The position numbers and the translations under genes are program-made. Below, in pieces: positions 1-8,168 of a stretch of DNA of 64,000 nt (positions within the stretch are counted from its first letter, which is position 1; the number at the start of each line of letters is the position of its first letter). The stretch lies in the NCBI RefSeq assembly GCF_030866765.1, contig NZ_CP133017.1, positions 1,207,001 to 1,271,000 on the forward strand. Direction: 5' to 3'. The stretch comes from Paenibacillus silvisoli (GTDB lineage Bacteria > Bacillota > Bacilli > Paenibacillales > Paenibacillaceae). A model generated the notes under the pieces. That model was not told the DNA's origin. It was given only the letters and a program-made list of their open reading frames with translations, and did not search any database.

Positions 1-1135
1 CGCCGACCGCGTACAGCGGGATCAAGTTCTCGGTATCCCCGTGGAACGCCACGACGAGCAGCGCGGACAGAACGCCGAGAAAAATAATGCCGTTCGAGAA
101 GCCGAGCCGGTCGCCGCGCACCATGAACGCGTGCGGCATGTACTTGTCCTTCGCGAGCATGAACGCCAGCAGCGGAAACGCGGAGTAAGCGGTGTTGGCC
201 GCCAAGAACAGAATCAACGCGGTAACGCCCTGAATCGCGTAGTAGACTACGCCGCGACCGAACGTCGCATTGGCGATTTGGGACACGACCGTTTCCGTCG
301 CGCTCGGCACGATGCCGTACCAGTACGCCAGCAAGCTGATGCCGATAAACATGGAGCCGAGAATCGCGCCCATCATGATCAGCGTCATCGCCGCGTTGCG
401 TTCCGCCGGCTTCTTGAAGTTCGGGATCGCGTTCGATACCGCCTCGACCCCGGTCAGCGCCGAACAGCCCGAGCTGAACGCCTTCAGCAGCATGAACAGG
501 CTGATGTTGGAGACCGCGGTTCCCAGCTCCGGCACATCGGCATGCACGCCGCCCGTCAGCAGCTTAAACACGCCGCCGATTATTAGAACGAAGATAGCCG
601 CAACGAACAAGTAGACGGGGTAAGCCAGAACGGAGGCCGATTCCCCGATCCCCCGCAGGTTCATGACCGTCAAGAACACGATCATGATTAAGGCGATCAT
701 AACCCGATGGTCGTGCAGCGAAGGAAATGCCGACGTGATCGCATCGGTTCCCGCCGAGGAGCTAACGGCTACGGTCAAAATATAGTCGACCAGAAGGGAG
801 CCGCCCGCCAGCAAGCCGGTAGATACGCCTAAATTATCTTTGGCCACGACATAAGCGCCGCCGCCTTTCGGATAAGCGAAAATCGTTTGACGGTACGAAA
901 TGATAAGAATCAATAATAGTCCGAGCACGGCGATGGAGATCGGTATGGAATACCAGACCGCGGCAAACCCGGCCGCCATAAGAACGAGCAAGATTTGCTC
1001 GGTACCGTACGCGACGGACGACAAGGCGTCGGACGACAGCACGGCGAGCGCTTTGAGCTTGCTCAGCTTTTCTCCTTCCAGTTCCGCGCTTTTCATCGGC
1101 CGCCCGATTAAAAGTCGTTTAAATCGGCTGATCAT
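1..1135 (-). CDS. kimA: KimA-type potassium importer (APC superfamily), C-terminus outside window
   Basis: The first 378 residues of a multi-pass membrane transporter are visible; the rest lies beyond position 1. The start ATG (1135) follows an AGAGGAACC ribosome site. The N-terminus has the KimA (formerly YdaO) signatures SSDALSSVAYG around residues 34-44 and FAYPKGGGAYVV, where the APC fold is broken by glycines, followed by many hydrophobic segments. KimA imports K+ with high affinity, coupled to protons, at the cytoplasmic membrane. In Bacillus the gene is often controlled by a c-di-AMP riboswitch; here the leader after the candidate -10 box is under 90 bases and shows no such element. 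It is divergent from hisJ. A generic amino acid permease is the alternative. Confidence 0.82.
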   Translation of the reverse strand, partial: MISRFKRLLIGRPMKSAELEGEKLSKLKALAVLSSDALSSVAYGTEQILLVLMAAGFAAVWYSIPISIAVLGLLLILIISYRQTIFAYPKGGGAYVVAKDNLGVSTGLLAGGSLLVDYILTVAVSSSAGTDAITSAFPSLHDHRVMIALIMIVFLTVMNLRGIGESASVLAYPVYLFVAAIFVLIIGGVFKLLTGGVHADVPELGTAVSNISLFMLLKAFSSGCSALTGVEAVSNAIPNFKKPAERNAAMTLIMMGAILGSMFIGISLLAYWYGIVPSATETVVSQIANATFGRGVVYYAIQGVTALILFLAANTAYSAFPLLAFMLAKDKYMPHAFMVRGDRLGFSNGIIFLGVLSALLVVAFHGDTENLIPLYAVG

Positions 1136-1222
1136 ACAAGTGGTTCCTCTCTTCTTCCCTTGAGGTGAGAAATGCTCGAAATGCCAAGGTTTTCTTTATA
1201 TTATCCCAAATGAACAGAATCC

Positions 1223-1228
1223 ATTATA
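1223..1228 (-). promoter_or_regulatory. Candidate -10 box for kimA
   Basis: A perfect TATAAT on the minus strand, 88 bases upstream of the kimA start. The -35 region 16-17 bases further upstream (TTCCAA/CTTCCA) is a poor match, so this is a tentative sigma-A promoter. Confidence 0.3.
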
Positions 1229-1366
1229 ACAGAAATGCCGCATGTTGGAAGAAGCGGAAACAGGCGAAAAACGCAGGTATTGAAGGCTTTTGCCGGGATG
1301 GTATACTGAGAAGGGACATATTGGCATCAGGTACGAATTTGGCGAAGCAGGAGATGAGAAAATCGC

Positions 1367-2200
1367 ATGTCAACCATCATGAAATGGGACGGGCATACCC
1401 ATACGAAATTTTGCTACCACGGCAGCGATGCGCCGTCGGAGCAGTACGTGGACCGCGCCATCGAGCTGGGCTTTACGCGATATACGATCAGCGAGCACCC
1501 GCCGCTTCCGGCCGGCTGGATTCAAGATCCGAAGCTGATGCGCGAGCTGGCGATGCCGAGCGAGGAGCTTCCTCTCTACATCGCGCACGCACAGTCGATT
1601 AAGCGGCGGTATGAAGGCCGGATCGACATCGCCGTCGGCTTGGAGCTCGATTACCTGCAAGGCGCGCTGCCGTTTACGGAAGCGATCGTCGCGCAGTACG
1701 AGAAGCAGCTGGAGGATGTTGTCTATTCGGTTCATTACTTGCCGGGCAAGGACGGCGTTATGTATTGCGTTGATTATACGGCGGACGATTTTGCGGCGAA
1801 CTTGTTGAGCTATTACGGCTCGATGGAGAAAGTCGTCGACGAATATTACAACCATGTGGAGGCGGCAATCGCTTTTGCCGCGAAGCTTCCGATGCGCAAA
1901 CGGATCGGCCATATCAACCTGATCGAGAAATTCTCGCTCAAACTTCCGCCGATCGACGAGGCGCAGATCCGGAGCAGATTGACCGCGATTTTACCGCTGC
2001 TGAAGCAGGGCGGCGTCGGCATCGACGTCAATACGGCGGGACTTCGCGTGCCGAGCTGCGGCAAGCCCTACGTGCCGGAATGGTTCATGCAGGCATGCGC
2101 CGAAGAAGGCGTCCAGCTTGTTTACGGCTCGGACGCGCACCGTCCCGACCACGTGGGAACGGGCTGGGATTGGTTCGAAGCCCAGCTGAAGCGGGTATAG
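1367..2200 (+). CDS. hisJ: Histidinol-phosphatase, PHP family
   Basis: A 277-residue PHP-domain phosphoesterase of the HisJ type, which removes phosphate from L-histidinol phosphate in histidine synthesis. Metal-binding motifs are present in order: HTH at residues 10-12, EHPP at 43-46, the SVHYLPG segment in the middle, and GSDAH at 254-258. Length is normal for the family. The start ATG is preceded by AGGAGATGA at 1349-1357. It stands alone rather than in a histidine operon, which is common for hisJ in this group, and is followed directly by a GC-rich terminator. The PHP family is clear; substrate assignment rests on overall likeness to HisJ. Confidence 0.88.
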   Translation: MSTIMKWDGHTHTKFCYHGSDAPSEQYVDRAIELGFTRYTISEHPPLPAGWIQDPKLMRELAMPSEELPLYIAHAQSIKRRYEGRIDIAVGLELDYLQGALPFTEAIVAQYEKQLEDVVYSVHYLPGKDGVMYCVDYTADDFAANLLSYYGSMEKVVDEYYNHVEAAIAFAAKLPMRKRIGHINLIEKFSLKLPPIDEAQIRSRLTAILPLLKQGGVGIDVNTAGLRVPSCGKPYVPEWFMQACAEEGVQLVYGSDAHRPDHVGTGWDWFEAQLKRV

Positions 2201-2252
2201 CTTAGCGTGCAGGATGTGCCGACGGTCAGCCGCTGCGGCACGTGAGGTCAGC

Positions 2253-2277
2253 CCCGGCGAAAGCCGGGTTTTGCTTT
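2253..2277 (+). terminator. Rho-independent terminator after hisJ
   Basis: CCCGGC, a GAAA tetraloop, GCCGGG, then TTTTGCTTT. Confidence 0.85.
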
Positions 2278-2416
2278 ATATTTAGTTTCTGTAACGACAG
2301 TCAATACCGTAGCGTTGGGCGTATAGATAAGCAAAGGGGCCATTGCAGCGCTTTAACAGCGGCGGCGACTGAGGTCTCTTCATCCTAATTCCATGCACAA
2401 AGAAGGATTGACGCTT

Positions 2417-3157
2417 ATGGGAGAAACGGTTGCACAAGTGTATGATCCAAGTATTTGGCAAATCAGCTATTTGGAGCTGACCATCCGGCTCGTGCTTGCG
2501 CTCGTGCTGGGCGGTTTGATCGGCGTCGAACGCGAGCTTGGCGGGCATTCCGCCGGATTTCGGACGCATATTCTCGTTTGCTTGGGCTCGGCGGCCATCG
2601 TTCTGCTATCGATGTACGGCTTCTCCGAATTCGCGGCGGACCCGAACGTCCGGCTCGACCCGGCGAGGTTAGCGGCGCAGGTCATCAGCGGCATCGGCTT
2701 TCTTGGCGCGGGGACGATATTGCGAACGGGCTTTACGGTGTCCGGCCTGACAACGGCGGCTTCTCTGTGGGTCGTCGCTGCGATCGGGCTAACGGTCGGC
2801 GCGGGCTTCTATTATGGTTCAGCCGTGCTGACGCTCTTGGTTGTCGTCAGCTTGTTCTTCTTGAACAAATTCGAGAAGAAATTTTCGCGGGCGAAGCGCA
2901 AGCAGGACTTGGTCCTGAAAATTACGAAGGATTCCGCCAGCCTCAATAAAGTGGTTACCGAGCTGCATCATTTCGGCGTCCGGATCAGCAAAATCGTCGT
3001 CGAGAACGAAGAAGAAGCGCATGACGATCAAGAAGAAATGCTCATCGTCCGAATGCAGATCAAGCTCAATTATAAGAAGAGATTCGAAGAAGTGATCGTG
3101 GCGCTGGCCTCGATTGAAGGCGTAGTCGGCGTCGAAGCGGGCAGCGAGTCGTTTTAG
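2417..3157 (+). CDS. MgtC/SapB family membrane protein
   Basis: A 246-residue protein with an N-terminal membrane domain of about five segments carrying the family signatures GGLIGVERE, HSAGFRTHILVCLG and SGIGFLGAGTI. A soluble charged C-terminal domain follows (about residue 150 onward, ACT-like in other members). MgtC/SapB proteins are linked to growth in low magnesium, membrane potential and ATP homeostasis; their biochemical role is not settled. An in-frame ATG lies at 2393, but only the ATG at 2417 has a ribosome site (AAGAAGGA), so that start was chosen. The 2278-2416 leader contains a small CTGT/ACAG hairpin; no known Mg2+ riboswitch was recognised. Followed closely by the phosphoesterase gene. 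Confidence 0.88.
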   Translation: MGETVAQVYDPSIWQISYLELTIRLVLALVLGGLIGVERELGGHSAGFRTHILVCLGSAAIVLLSMYGFSEFAADPNVRLDPARLAAQVISGIGFLGAGTILRTGFTVSGLTTAASLWVVAAIGLTVGAGFYYGSAVLTLLVVVSLFFLNKFEKKFSRAKRKQDLVLKITKDSASLNKVVTELHHFGVRISKIVVENEEEAHDDQEEMLIVRMQIKLNYKKRFEEVIVALASIEGVVGVEAGSESF

Positions 3158-3183
3158 AGAACCGGAGAGGGAGATGAGAGTCA

Positions 3184-4125
3184 ATGGGCAACAACTTGCA
3201 TTACCGCGAGGATGGCACCTTTACCATCGTGCAGTTCACCGATTTGCACTGGCAAAATGGGGAGCCGGACGACGTCCTGACCCGCCTGCTGATGGAGCGG
3301 GTACTAGAGCAAGCATCTCCCGATTTAGTCATTTTCACCGGCGACGTCATTTACAGCGACGATTGCATCGATCCGAAGCAGTCGTTCCGCGATGCCGTGC
3401 GAACCGTTGAAAGCCGGGGAATTCCATGGGCGGCCGTATTCGGCAATCATGATACCGAATCGTCCGTGACCCGGGATGAGCTGATGGATGTTCAACTGGA
3501 GCATAGGCACTGCGTGAGCGAAGCGGGACCAAAGGAGCTGAGCGGCACAGGCAATTTCGCTCTGCTCATCCGAGAGCATGGCAGCGACAAGCCGACTCGC
3601 GCGCTCTATCTTCTCGACAGCGGCAGCTATTCCGAGCTCCCGCACATCGAAGGCTACGCCTGGATCGCGCGCGATCAGATCGATTGGTACATGGCGCAAG
3701 CGCAGTCGTTCAAAACGGCCAACGGCGGGGAACCGCTGCCGTCGCTCGCGTTCTTCCACATCCCGCTGCCGGAATACGAGGAGGTATGGCGCAAGGAGCT
3801 TTGCTTCGGCAGCAGGCACGAAGGCGTCGCTTCCGCTCCGATCAATTCCGGGATGTTTGCCGCCATGCAGGAGATGGGCGATGTCGTAGGCACGTTCTGC
3901 GGGCACGACCATGTGAACGACTATTGGGGCGAGCTGCTCGGGATCAAGCTGTGCTACGGCCGTGCAACGGGCTATCAAACCTACGGCCGCGAAGGCTTTC
4001 CGCGCGGGGCGCGCGTCATTAAGCTGCGCGATGGAGAGTGGGACTTCACGACGGAGATCATCCTCGATGACGGAACGGTCATTCGCGAACCGGAGGAGCA
4101 TTACCCGAAAGGGATGGAACTGTAG
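3184..4125 (+). CDS. Calcineurin-like metallophosphoesterase
   Basis: A 313-residue binuclear-metal phosphoesterase. All family motifs are visible: FTDLHW (D20, H22), FTGDVIY (D54), GNHD (87-90), FFHIPLPEY (H192) and GHDHVND (240-246). No signal peptide or membrane segment is present, so it should act in the cytoplasm. The family cleaves phosphomonoesters or phosphodiesters; the substrate cannot be read from sequence. The gene lies 26 bases after the MgtC-like gene, and its TAG ends just before the ypsA ATG, so it is likely co-transcribed with the ypsA and DUF1904 genes. Confidence 0.9.
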   Translation: MGNNLHYREDGTFTIVQFTDLHWQNGEPDDVLTRLLMERVLEQASPDLVIFTGDVIYSDDCIDPKQSFRDAVRTVESRGIPWAAVFGNHDTESSVTRDELMDVQLEHRHCVSEAGPKELSGTGNFALLIREHGSDKPTRALYLLDSGSYSELPHIEGYAWIARDQIDWYMAQAQSFKTANGGEPLPSLAFFHIPLPEYEEVWRKELCFGSRHEGVASAPINSGMFAAMQEMGDVVGTFCGHDHVNDYWGELLGIKLCYGRATGYQTYGREGFPRGARVIKLRDGEWDFTTEIILDDGTVIREPEEHYPKGMEL

Positions 4126-4126
4126 C

Positions 4127-4684
4127 ATGAAGCAGGTACTGATTACCGGTTACCGGGCGACCGAGCTGGGCATTTTCTCGGCGAAGCATCCCGGGATCGG
4201 CATTATAAAGAAAGCGCTCCGGAAGCAAATTGCGGCCCTTGCCGAAGACGGCCTGGAATGGGTGATTATCAGCGGGGGCTGGGGCGTGGAGCTATGGGCG
4301 GCGGAAGTGACGATCGAGCTGAAGGCCAGCTACGAAGGCTTGCGTCTGGCGATCATTACGCCTTTTCTCGATCAAGAGGAGAATTGGAACGAGCAGAAGA
4401 AGACGACCTACGCGGAAATCGCGGCTCGCGCCGATTATGTAAACGCCGTTTCCAAGCAAAAATACGCCGGTCCCTGGCAGTTCAAGGCGAGGGACCGGTT
4501 TCTGCTCGATAACTCCGAGGGTCTCATCCTGATCTACGACGAGGAGCAGGACGGTTCGCCGCGGTATTTGCTGGAGCTGGCCAGGCAGCATGCCGAGATT
4601 ACGCCGGGGTATCGGATTATAACGATCTCCGGCCATGATTTGCAAAGCATTGCGGAAGAAGAGCAGCTGTACGAATACGAGTAA
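4127..4684 (+). CDS. ypsA: YpsA-like SLOG (DprA-related) protein
   Basis: A 185-residue member of the YpsA family (UPF0398), a Rossmann-like SLOG fold thought to bind nucleotides or nucleotide-derived ligands. Recognisable segments are the N-terminal ITGYRATELGIF, WVIISGGWGVELWAAEV in the ligand pocket, FLDQEENWNEQ and the C-terminal LILIYDEEQDGSPRYLL. The glycine motif reads SGGWGVE where many YpsA proteins have SGQLGVE. The chosen ATG (4127) is one base past the stop of the phosphoesterase gene. In Bacillus and Staphylococcus YpsA is connected with cell division and stress; the molecular activity is unknown. Confidence 0.85.
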   Translation: MKQVLITGYRATELGIFSAKHPGIGIIKKALRKQIAALAEDGLEWVIISGGWGVELWAAEVTIELKASYEGLRLAIITPFLDQEENWNEQKKTTYAEIAARADYVNAVSKQKYAGPWQFKARDRFLLDNSEGLILIYDEEQDGSPRYLLELARQHAEITPGYRIITISGHDLQSIAEEEQLYEYE

Positions 4685-4704
4685 AGCGAGGACAGATAGC
4701 CCAT

Positions 4705-5034
4705 ATGCCACAGTTAATTGTTAAAGGCGTTGAACATGCCGTATTGGCGCAAGTAAGCGGAGAGCTGGTCGAAGAGATGGCACGAATCTGCGGCTGCGGA
4801 ACCGACAATTTTACGATCGATGCGCTCCAGACGGTATCGTTCTTCGGCGGCACGACGGTGCCGGCGTATCCGTTCGTGGAAATCGCTTGGTTCGACAGGG
4901 GACAAGCCGTTCAGGACGAGCTTGCCCTTGCGGTAACCGCGCATTTGAATCTCGCCGGCGTAGACGAGGTAGAAGTGGCGTTCAAGGTCTACAAGGAGTC
5001 CGCGTATTACATTAACGGCCGCGTGTGCGGCTGA
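4705..5034 (+). CDS. DUF1904 family protein
   Basis: A 109-residue protein matching the DUF1904 family in length and sequence (MPQLIVKGV at the N-terminus, FVEIAWFDRGQ, ESAYYINGR near the end). The family has a tautomerase/MIF-like look, including a proline directly after the initiator methionine, but no activity is established. It closes the run of co-directional genes begun at 2417. Its last 28 bases overlap the 3' end of the convergent AraC-type gene, so no terminator is visible between them. Confidence 0.8.
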   Translation: MPQLIVKGVEHAVLAQVSGELVEEMARICGCGTDNFTIDALQTVSFFGGTTVPAYPFVEIAWFDRGQAVQDELALAVTAHLNLAGVDEVEVAFKVYKESAYYINGRVCG

Positions 5035-5813
5035 GACAGCGAAGCGGCGTCATCGGGCCGGCGGCCGCGGCTCATGCGGAAGGCGCGGGGCGACTCGCCC
5101 TTTTCCCGCTTGAACAGCGTGCAAAATTGAGCGTCGTTCGAGAACCCGCAGTCCATCGCAACCGAAGTAACCGGAAGCGCGGTATGCAGGAGCAGGTGTT
5201 CGGCCCGCTGAATGCGCTTGTGGAGCAGGTACGCAATCGGCGATAAGCCGAACTTCTTCTTGAACAAGTGGCGGAAATGATGATAGCTGTAGCCAACCAT
5301 TTCCGCCAATTCCTCGATCGTAATCTTCTGATTGCAGTTCTCGTCGATGAACGTGCGCGCGTACAGCAAATGGTCGACCGACTCGCCCGATACGCTGCCG
5401 GCGCTTGAAGATCGCAGATGCGCAATTACGACAGCGCTGATATACGCATTCAGCTGGTCGGCGTAATAAGCCCGCTGCTCCTGCATCTCCTCGACCATGC
5501 TCAGCAGAATCGGCAGAATAGGGGAAGCGGGATTCTCCTCATACAGCCCCTCCGTCAGCTTCGGCTCCTTCCGCAGCAACCGAAACCCGACGAATATAAC
5601 ATCCGTATCCTCCGTACGCCGCTCGTCATGCAGCGTACCCGCCGCAACGATCGCATAGGTTCCCGGTTTATAGCCATACTCCGCACCGTTAAAACGCGTA
5701 ACGCCTTTCCCCGATCGGTAGAAGACAAGCTCATAGCACGTGTGCTCGTGCATCGGCATATAGGAAAGCGCCGGTCTTGTAGCTTGAAACAGAAAATCCA
5801 TTTGAGCGAGCAT
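5007..5813 (-). CDS. AraC-family transcriptional regulator
   Basis: A 268-residue regulator with an N-terminal cupin-like sensing domain (PMHEHTCYELVFYRSGKG, residues about 20-37) and a C-terminal double helix-turn-helix (about 150-250). The DNA-binding domain carries TIEELAEMVGYSYHHFRHLF and the second-helix signature DCGFSNDAQFCTLFKRE. The start (5813) has GAGAGGGG nine bases upstream. It is divergent from the nucleoside hydrolase gene, and the shared intergenic region contains three copies of an AraC-type half-site, so it probably controls that gene. The inducer is unknown. The tail after the HTH is basic and low in complexity. Confidence 0.88.
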   Translation of the reverse strand: MLAQMDFLFQATRPALSYMPMHEHTCYELVFYRSGKGVTRFNGAEYGYKPGTYAIVAAGTLHDERRTEDTDVIFVGFRLLRKEPKLTEGLYEENPASPILPILLSMVEEMQEQRAYYADQLNAYISAVVIAHLRSSSAGSVSGESVDHLLYARTFIDENCNQKITIEELAEMVGYSYHHFRHLFKKKFGLSPIAYLLHKRIQRAEHLLLHTALPVTSVAMDCGFSNDAQFCTLFKREKGESPRAFRMSRGRRPDDAASLSQPHTRPLM

Positions 5814-5842
5814 GAAGCCGTTCCCCTCTCGTCGTCATCCTA

Positions 5843-5930
5843 GCCAGATCATGCAAACAAACAGCCAGATCATGCAATCTAAAGCGGTATCCTCCAATGT
5901 AAAATGAACGATGTAAGCGAGATCATGCTA
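5843..5930. promoter_or_regulatory. Three direct AraC-type half-sites
   Basis: Two identical 14-mers GCCAGATCATGCAA begin at 5843 and 5864, exactly 21 bases apart, and a third copy GCGAGATCATGCTA begins at 5917. Tandem half-sites on the same helical face are the usual binding pattern of AraC proteins. They lie between the araC-like gene and the nucleoside hydrolase. Confidence 0.6.
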
Positions 5931-5988
5931 TCGGCATAACCACATCATAAAAGGTACATAGCACATTATCAAGGAGGATCACCCGACC

Positions 5989-6918
5989 ATGGCCACAACA
6001 TTTCCCGTTCTATCCGAGCAAAAGCTGCTTGCCCGTTTGGCGCATCCGCAGCGCAAGGTCCGCATGGTATTGGATACGGATACGTATAACGAAATCGACG
6101 ATCAGTTCGCGGTCATCTACGCGTTGAAATCGCCGGAGAGCGTGACGGTCGAGGCATTTTACGCCGCTCCGTTCTATAACGATCTGTCGTCCGGTCCGAA
6201 GGACGGCATGGAGAAGAGCTATGACGAGCTGCTGAAGATCCGCGCGATCATGCCGGAAATGGCGGACATTCCGGTTTACCGCGGCTCGGAAAATTATTTG
6301 CAAGCGCCGGATCAGCCGCAGGAGAGCGAGGCTGCGCGCAACCTGGTCGAGCGGGCGATGGCGTCGTCCGATGACGATCCGTTGTACGTCGTGGCGATCG
6401 GCGCGATTACGAACGTCGCGTCCGCGATTCTGATGGAGCCGAAAATTATCGAGAAAATCGTCGTCGTCTGGCTGGGCGGTCATGCGCTGCACTGGAAGGA
6501 CACGACGGAGTTCAATCTCGCGCAGGATCTGCATGCCTCCCGCACCGTGCTGAACAGCGGCGTGCCGCTGGTGCTGATTCCGTGCGCAGGCGTCGCTTCG
6601 CATCTGATGACGACGCTGTCCGAGATGAAAGACTACGTGCGCGATCAAGGCCCGATCGGCCAATACTTATACGATACGTATTTGAACTGCAGCCCGGATC
6701 ATGTCGGCTATTCCCGCGTCATCTGGGATATCTCCACGATTGCGTATTTGAACAATCCGGATTGGATGCCGAGCACGCTTGTTCACAGCCCGATCCTGTC
6801 GGAGGATTTCCGCTGGAGCGTCGACCACTCGCGCCATTTCATCCGCTATGTCCACTTCGCGCACCGCGATGCCGTGTTCAAGGACTTGTTCCGGAAGCTC
6901 GGCGATGGCGACAAATAA
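5989..6918 (+). CDS. Inosine/uridine-type nucleoside hydrolase
   Basis: A 309-residue member of the IUNH family, which cleaves the N-glycosidic bond of ribonucleosides to free base and ribose using a bound Ca2+. The metal motif is present as DTDTYNEIDDQ at residues 29-39 (aspartates 29, 31, 37, 38), with the later VVAIGAITNVA and FNLAQDLHAS segments typical of the fold. The second motif residues replace the usual DTDxGxDD by a longer EIDD form seen in a subgroup. A strong AAGGAGGATC site precedes the ATG. Likely regulated by the divergent AraC protein; followed by a bidirectional terminator. Base preference cannot be told. Confidence 0.85.
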   Translation: MATTFPVLSEQKLLARLAHPQRKVRMVLDTDTYNEIDDQFAVIYALKSPESVTVEAFYAAPFYNDLSSGPKDGMEKSYDELLKIRAIMPEMADIPVYRGSENYLQAPDQPQESEAARNLVERAMASSDDDPLYVVAIGAITNVASAILMEPKIIEKIVVVWLGGHALHWKDTTEFNLAQDLHASRTVLNSGVPLVLIPCAGVASHLMTTLSEMKDYVRDQGPIGQYLYDTYLNCSPDHVGYSRVIWDISTIAYLNNPDWMPSTLVHSPILSEDFRWSVDHSRHFIRYVHFAHRDAVFKDLFRKLGDGDK

Positions 6919-6928
6919 CCCCAAATAA

Positions 6929-6960
6929 AAACAGTCCTTCGCAGCTGCGAAGGACTGTTT
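6929..6960. terminator. Perfect palindromic bidirectional terminator
   Basis: A 16+16 base perfect inverted repeat beginning AAACAGTCCTTCGCAG, with A-run and T-run at its ends. It sits between the convergent nucleoside hydrolase and carboxypeptidase genes and can stop transcription from both sides. Confidence 0.9.
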
Positions 6961-6975
6961 GCTTGTGGCGTACGC

Positions 6976-7917
6976 TTAGAACTGGGCCAAGTAAGCCTCC
7001 AGCGTGTCGCCGCGTTTCTTAATCTCCTGCGCGATGAAGACGCCGACGTAGCGGAGATGCCACGGCTCATACATATAGCCGGTTTCCTTCTCCTTGCCGA
7101 GCTCGTAGCGGATGATGAAGCCGTAATCCGCGGCGTGCTCCTTCAGCCATTTGCCTTCCTTGGTTTCGCCGTAACTCGTGTCGAGATCGTAGCCGACGCT
7201 GGCGCTGGATACATCCATCGCAAGCCCGGTTTGATGCTCGCTCTGTCCCGGGTGGGCGCTGAACGTATTCGCTTCCTCTTCGCCGTTCTTCTTTGCGTAG
7301 AGGTTGAAGATCGAGCGTTGGGAGGCGTAGGAGCGGTAGCCGGATACGGCTTTCAGCTCGATGCCGTCTTTCTTCGCGCCGGCGAACAGCTTCTCCAGCG
7401 CCGTCGCCGCAACCTTGCGCAGCTGCTGCTTCGGATTGTCGCCGGAGAAGGAGAAGCCTACCTTCGCCTTCACGAGATCGCGCGGCACGTAGGTGGATTC
7501 CAGCTCGCGCTGCTTGTTCACGAGCACAAGCGGGCTGTCCGTGTTCGTTACGTAGTCAACGCCGTTCAGCCGCTTGACGGTCTTGGACGGCGCGTTCTCG
7601 CTTAGGAAGGCGAGCAGCGCGCTGCTGCTTGTTTGGGCATTGGCGGACGCGCCGACGCTCGCGTCGTCGTTCGTCTTGCCGGATGCCCCGGCGTTCGCGT
7701 CGGCCGATTGGCCGGAATCATTGCCGCCGGATTTGCCGGTGCTGGTCTTGACCGTGCTTGCGGCCGTATCATCCGATACGGCGGACTTATTGCTTTCTGC
7801 CGTGTTTGAAGCGCCGCCTCCGAACCAGTGGTTCGTGCAAGAGGCTTGCGTCGTTAGGATAACGGCACTAAGTGCCGCGCCGATAATGAGGGACGGGAGT
7901 CGGGTGTTTGTTTTCAA
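6976..7917 (-). CDS. D-alanyl-D-alanine carboxypeptidase, VanY/M15B type
   Basis: A zinc peptidase of the VanY/LdcB-type M15 family that trims the terminal D-Ala of peptidoglycan stems outside the membrane. Catalytic motifs are SEHQTGLAMD (zinc ligands H228 and D235) and EPWHLRYVG (H287), plus GYRSYASQR upstream. The chosen start is TTG 7917, with AGGAGG nine bases upstream; an open frame continues to 8154 but lacks a ribosome site. This gives 313 residues: MKTNTR, a hydrophobic signal to residue 26, then a cysteine at 27 (QASC, a poor lipobox), then a 90-residue S/A/T/N/G/D-rich linker before the enzyme. It may be a lipoprotein or signal-peptidase-I substrate. Confidence 0.88.
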   Translation of the reverse strand: MKTNTRLPSLIIGAALSAVILTTQASCTNHWFGGGASNTAESNKSAVSDDTAASTVKTSTGKSGGNDSGQSADANAGASGKTNDDASVGASANAQTSSSALLAFLSENAPSKTVKRLNGVDYVTNTDSPLVLVNKQRELESTYVPRDLVKAKVGFSFSGDNPKQQLRKVAATALEKLFAGAKKDGIELKAVSGYRSYASQRSIFNLYAKKNGEEEANTFSAHPGQSEHQTGLAMDVSSASVGYDLDTSYGETKEGKWLKEHAADYGFIIRYELGKEKETGYMYEPWHLRYVGVFIAQEIKKRGDTLEAYLAQF

Positions 7918-7960
7918 AATGCAGATCCTCCTAGTTGAAGCGCAAACCGATATAAAGATA

Positions 7961-7988
7961 ATTATAGACTTTGAAATCTCATTTACAA
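7961..7988 (-). promoter_or_regulatory. Candidate sigma-A promoter for the carboxypeptidase
   Basis: Minus strand TTGTAA, 16-base spacer, perfect TATAAT, about 45 bases upstream of the TTG start. A 14-base perfect palindrome TAGCGCTAGCGCTA lies a little further upstream at 8005-8018. Confidence 0.45.
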
Positions 7989-8099
7989 CTGGTCGCTGCT
8001 TCCATAGCGCTAGCGCTAGAGTGATATAGAATTGTGACGTTATGTCTACCGCGAATGTTGCGGGGTGGCGAACGGTGTCACATTTTGTAAAAATATTTC

Positions 8100-8128
8100 T
8101 TTCCAAGAGATACCAGATGAGGTAAAAT
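8100..8128 (+). promoter_or_regulatory. Candidate promoter for the GH26-like gene
   Basis: TTTCCA at 8100-8105, 17-base spacer, TAAAAT at 8123-8128. The -10 is flanked by a short inverted repeat (ACATTTT near 8080 and AAAATGT near 8124). Confidence 0.4.
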
Positions 8129-8168
8129 GTCACCTGGAACTCTATTACTTGCATACGGAGGAATCAAG

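Noticed and set aside
1136-1300. c-di-AMP (ydaO-type) riboswitch in front of kimA
   Set aside because: The leader from the candidate -10 to the start is under 90 bases and lacks the long multi-stem core.
2278-2416. M-box or other Mg2+ riboswitch before the MgtC-like gene
   Set aside because: No M-box core sequence could be aligned; only one small hairpin is visible.
8127-8168. ATG 8127 as start of the GH26-like protein
   Set aside because: It lies within the candidate -10 region and lacks a ribosome site; GTG 8169 follows GGAGGAA and gives a clean signal peptide.
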